DNA from: Clostridium_AD sp937920395 | GTDB lineage: Bacteria; Bacillota; Clostridia; Clostridiales; Clostridiaceae | Assembly (NCBI GenBank): GCA_052274345.1 | Contig: DAVZGP010000001.1 | Coordinates: forward strand, 1-64,000 | Length of the DNA: 64,000 nt | Reading direction: 5' to 3' | Part shown: piece after piece, positions 63,727 through 64,000 of the stretch | How positions within the stretch are numbered: the first letter of the stretch is position 1 | How the letters are laid out: each line of letters starts with the position of its first letter | The notes under the pieces: generated by a model | Told to the model about the DNA's origin: nothing | Database searches by the model: none | What the model saw: only the letters and a program-made list of their open reading frames with translations | Translations under genes and position numbers: made by a program

Positions 63727-64000
63727 TTATATTTTTATTATAAATGTAATATAATAAAATACTACCACAGACACAAATAAAATGCTATCGAAACGATCTA
63801 AAATTCCACCATGTCCCGGTATAAGATTACTGTAATCCTTGGCCCCTACATACCTTTTTATCGACGATGCAATTAAATCCCCAAACTGTCCAAAAACGCC
63901 ACATAAAACACCAATTATAGCATAATGATATAGTTCTATATTCACACCATATTTTGAAATAATATATCCATAAATTGTACATCCAATAATGCTTCCAAGC
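63727..64000 (-). CDS. cdsA: Phosphatidate cytidylyltransferase, C-terminal part (runs off window)
   Basis: The last 90 residues of CdsA, the membrane enzyme that makes CDP-diacylglycerol from phosphatidate and CTP. The family signature is complete: S-x-I-K-R-x4-KDYSNLIPGHGGILDRFDS. The frame stays open to the right edge of the window, reading GSIIGCTIYGYIISKYG before the first candidate start, so the gene continues past position 64000 and internal start codons are ignored. It lies upstream of dxr as in many Firmicutes. Confidence 0.93.
   Translation of the reverse strand, partial: LGSIIGCTIYGYIISKYGVNIELYHYAIIGVLCGVFGQFGDLIASSIKRYVGAKDYSNLIPGHGGILDRFDSILFVSVVVFYYITFIIKI

Overview
The window is AT-rich chromosomal DNA of a low-GC Gram-positive anaerobe, most likely a Clostridium (sensu stricto) species. 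Evidence: strong AGGAGG-type ribosome binding sites, CIRCE and LexA boxes, a tryptophan T-box, PolC-type polymerase, RNase Y, YlmC/YmxH and the spoIIIE-type FtsK neighbourhood, an [FeFe]-hydrogenase maturase, and the block cdsA-dxr-rseP-ispG-polC-rimP-nusA-ylxR-ylxQ-infB-rbfA-nrnA-truB-ribF-rpsO-pnp. Species cannot be set from the sequence alone. Nearly every gene lies on the minus strand. The exceptions are hydE, the trp operon and an iron alcohol dehydrogenase.

Layout. 0-8 kb: glutaredoxin, hydE, a Cache chemoreceptor, the HAD phosphatase-ABM-aroD operon, and htpG under a perfect CIRCE operator. 8-12.5 kb: a bacteriohemerythrin downstream of a compact four-gene run (DAK2-DegV fatty-acid-kinase-like fusion, DUF1295 membrane protein, DUF1475 membrane protein, Rieske oxygenase). 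This run is the best candidate here for an undescribed pathway. 12.7-19.4 kb: a complete trpEGDCFBA operon behind a T-box leader that has one specifier stem but two antiterminator/terminator units. 19.5-33.7 kb: DUF362 ferredoxin protein with an ArsR regulator, a GNAT protein, ispH, cmk, a BaiN/HI0933 flavoprotein, an RpiR regulator, rluB, Fe-ADH, msrA, a short SSB, uvsE, a lone tyrosine recombinase, HPr and an aspartate aminotransferase. 34-45 kb: rny, recA (SOS controlled), pgsA, rimO, ftsK, a ClpP-like protease, aspartokinase, ylmC and an M16 peptidase. 45-64 kb: RNA decay and translation genes, then polC and isoprenoid/phospholipid genes, ending inside cdsA.

Together the window holds core information processing (replication, recombination, translation initiation, RNA turnover), MEP isoprenoid synthesis (dxr, ispG, ispH), tryptophan synthesis, and oxidative/UV damage functions (msrA, uvsE, recA, hemerythrin). 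Two genes, the HAD phosphatase and the DAK2-DegV fusion, have no ATG, GTG or TTG at the position where the protein must begin. Each instead has a strong Shine-Dalgarno 7-8 nt before an ATT codon, which suggests ATT initiation. No CRISPR array, rRNA, tRNA or insertion sequence was seen.
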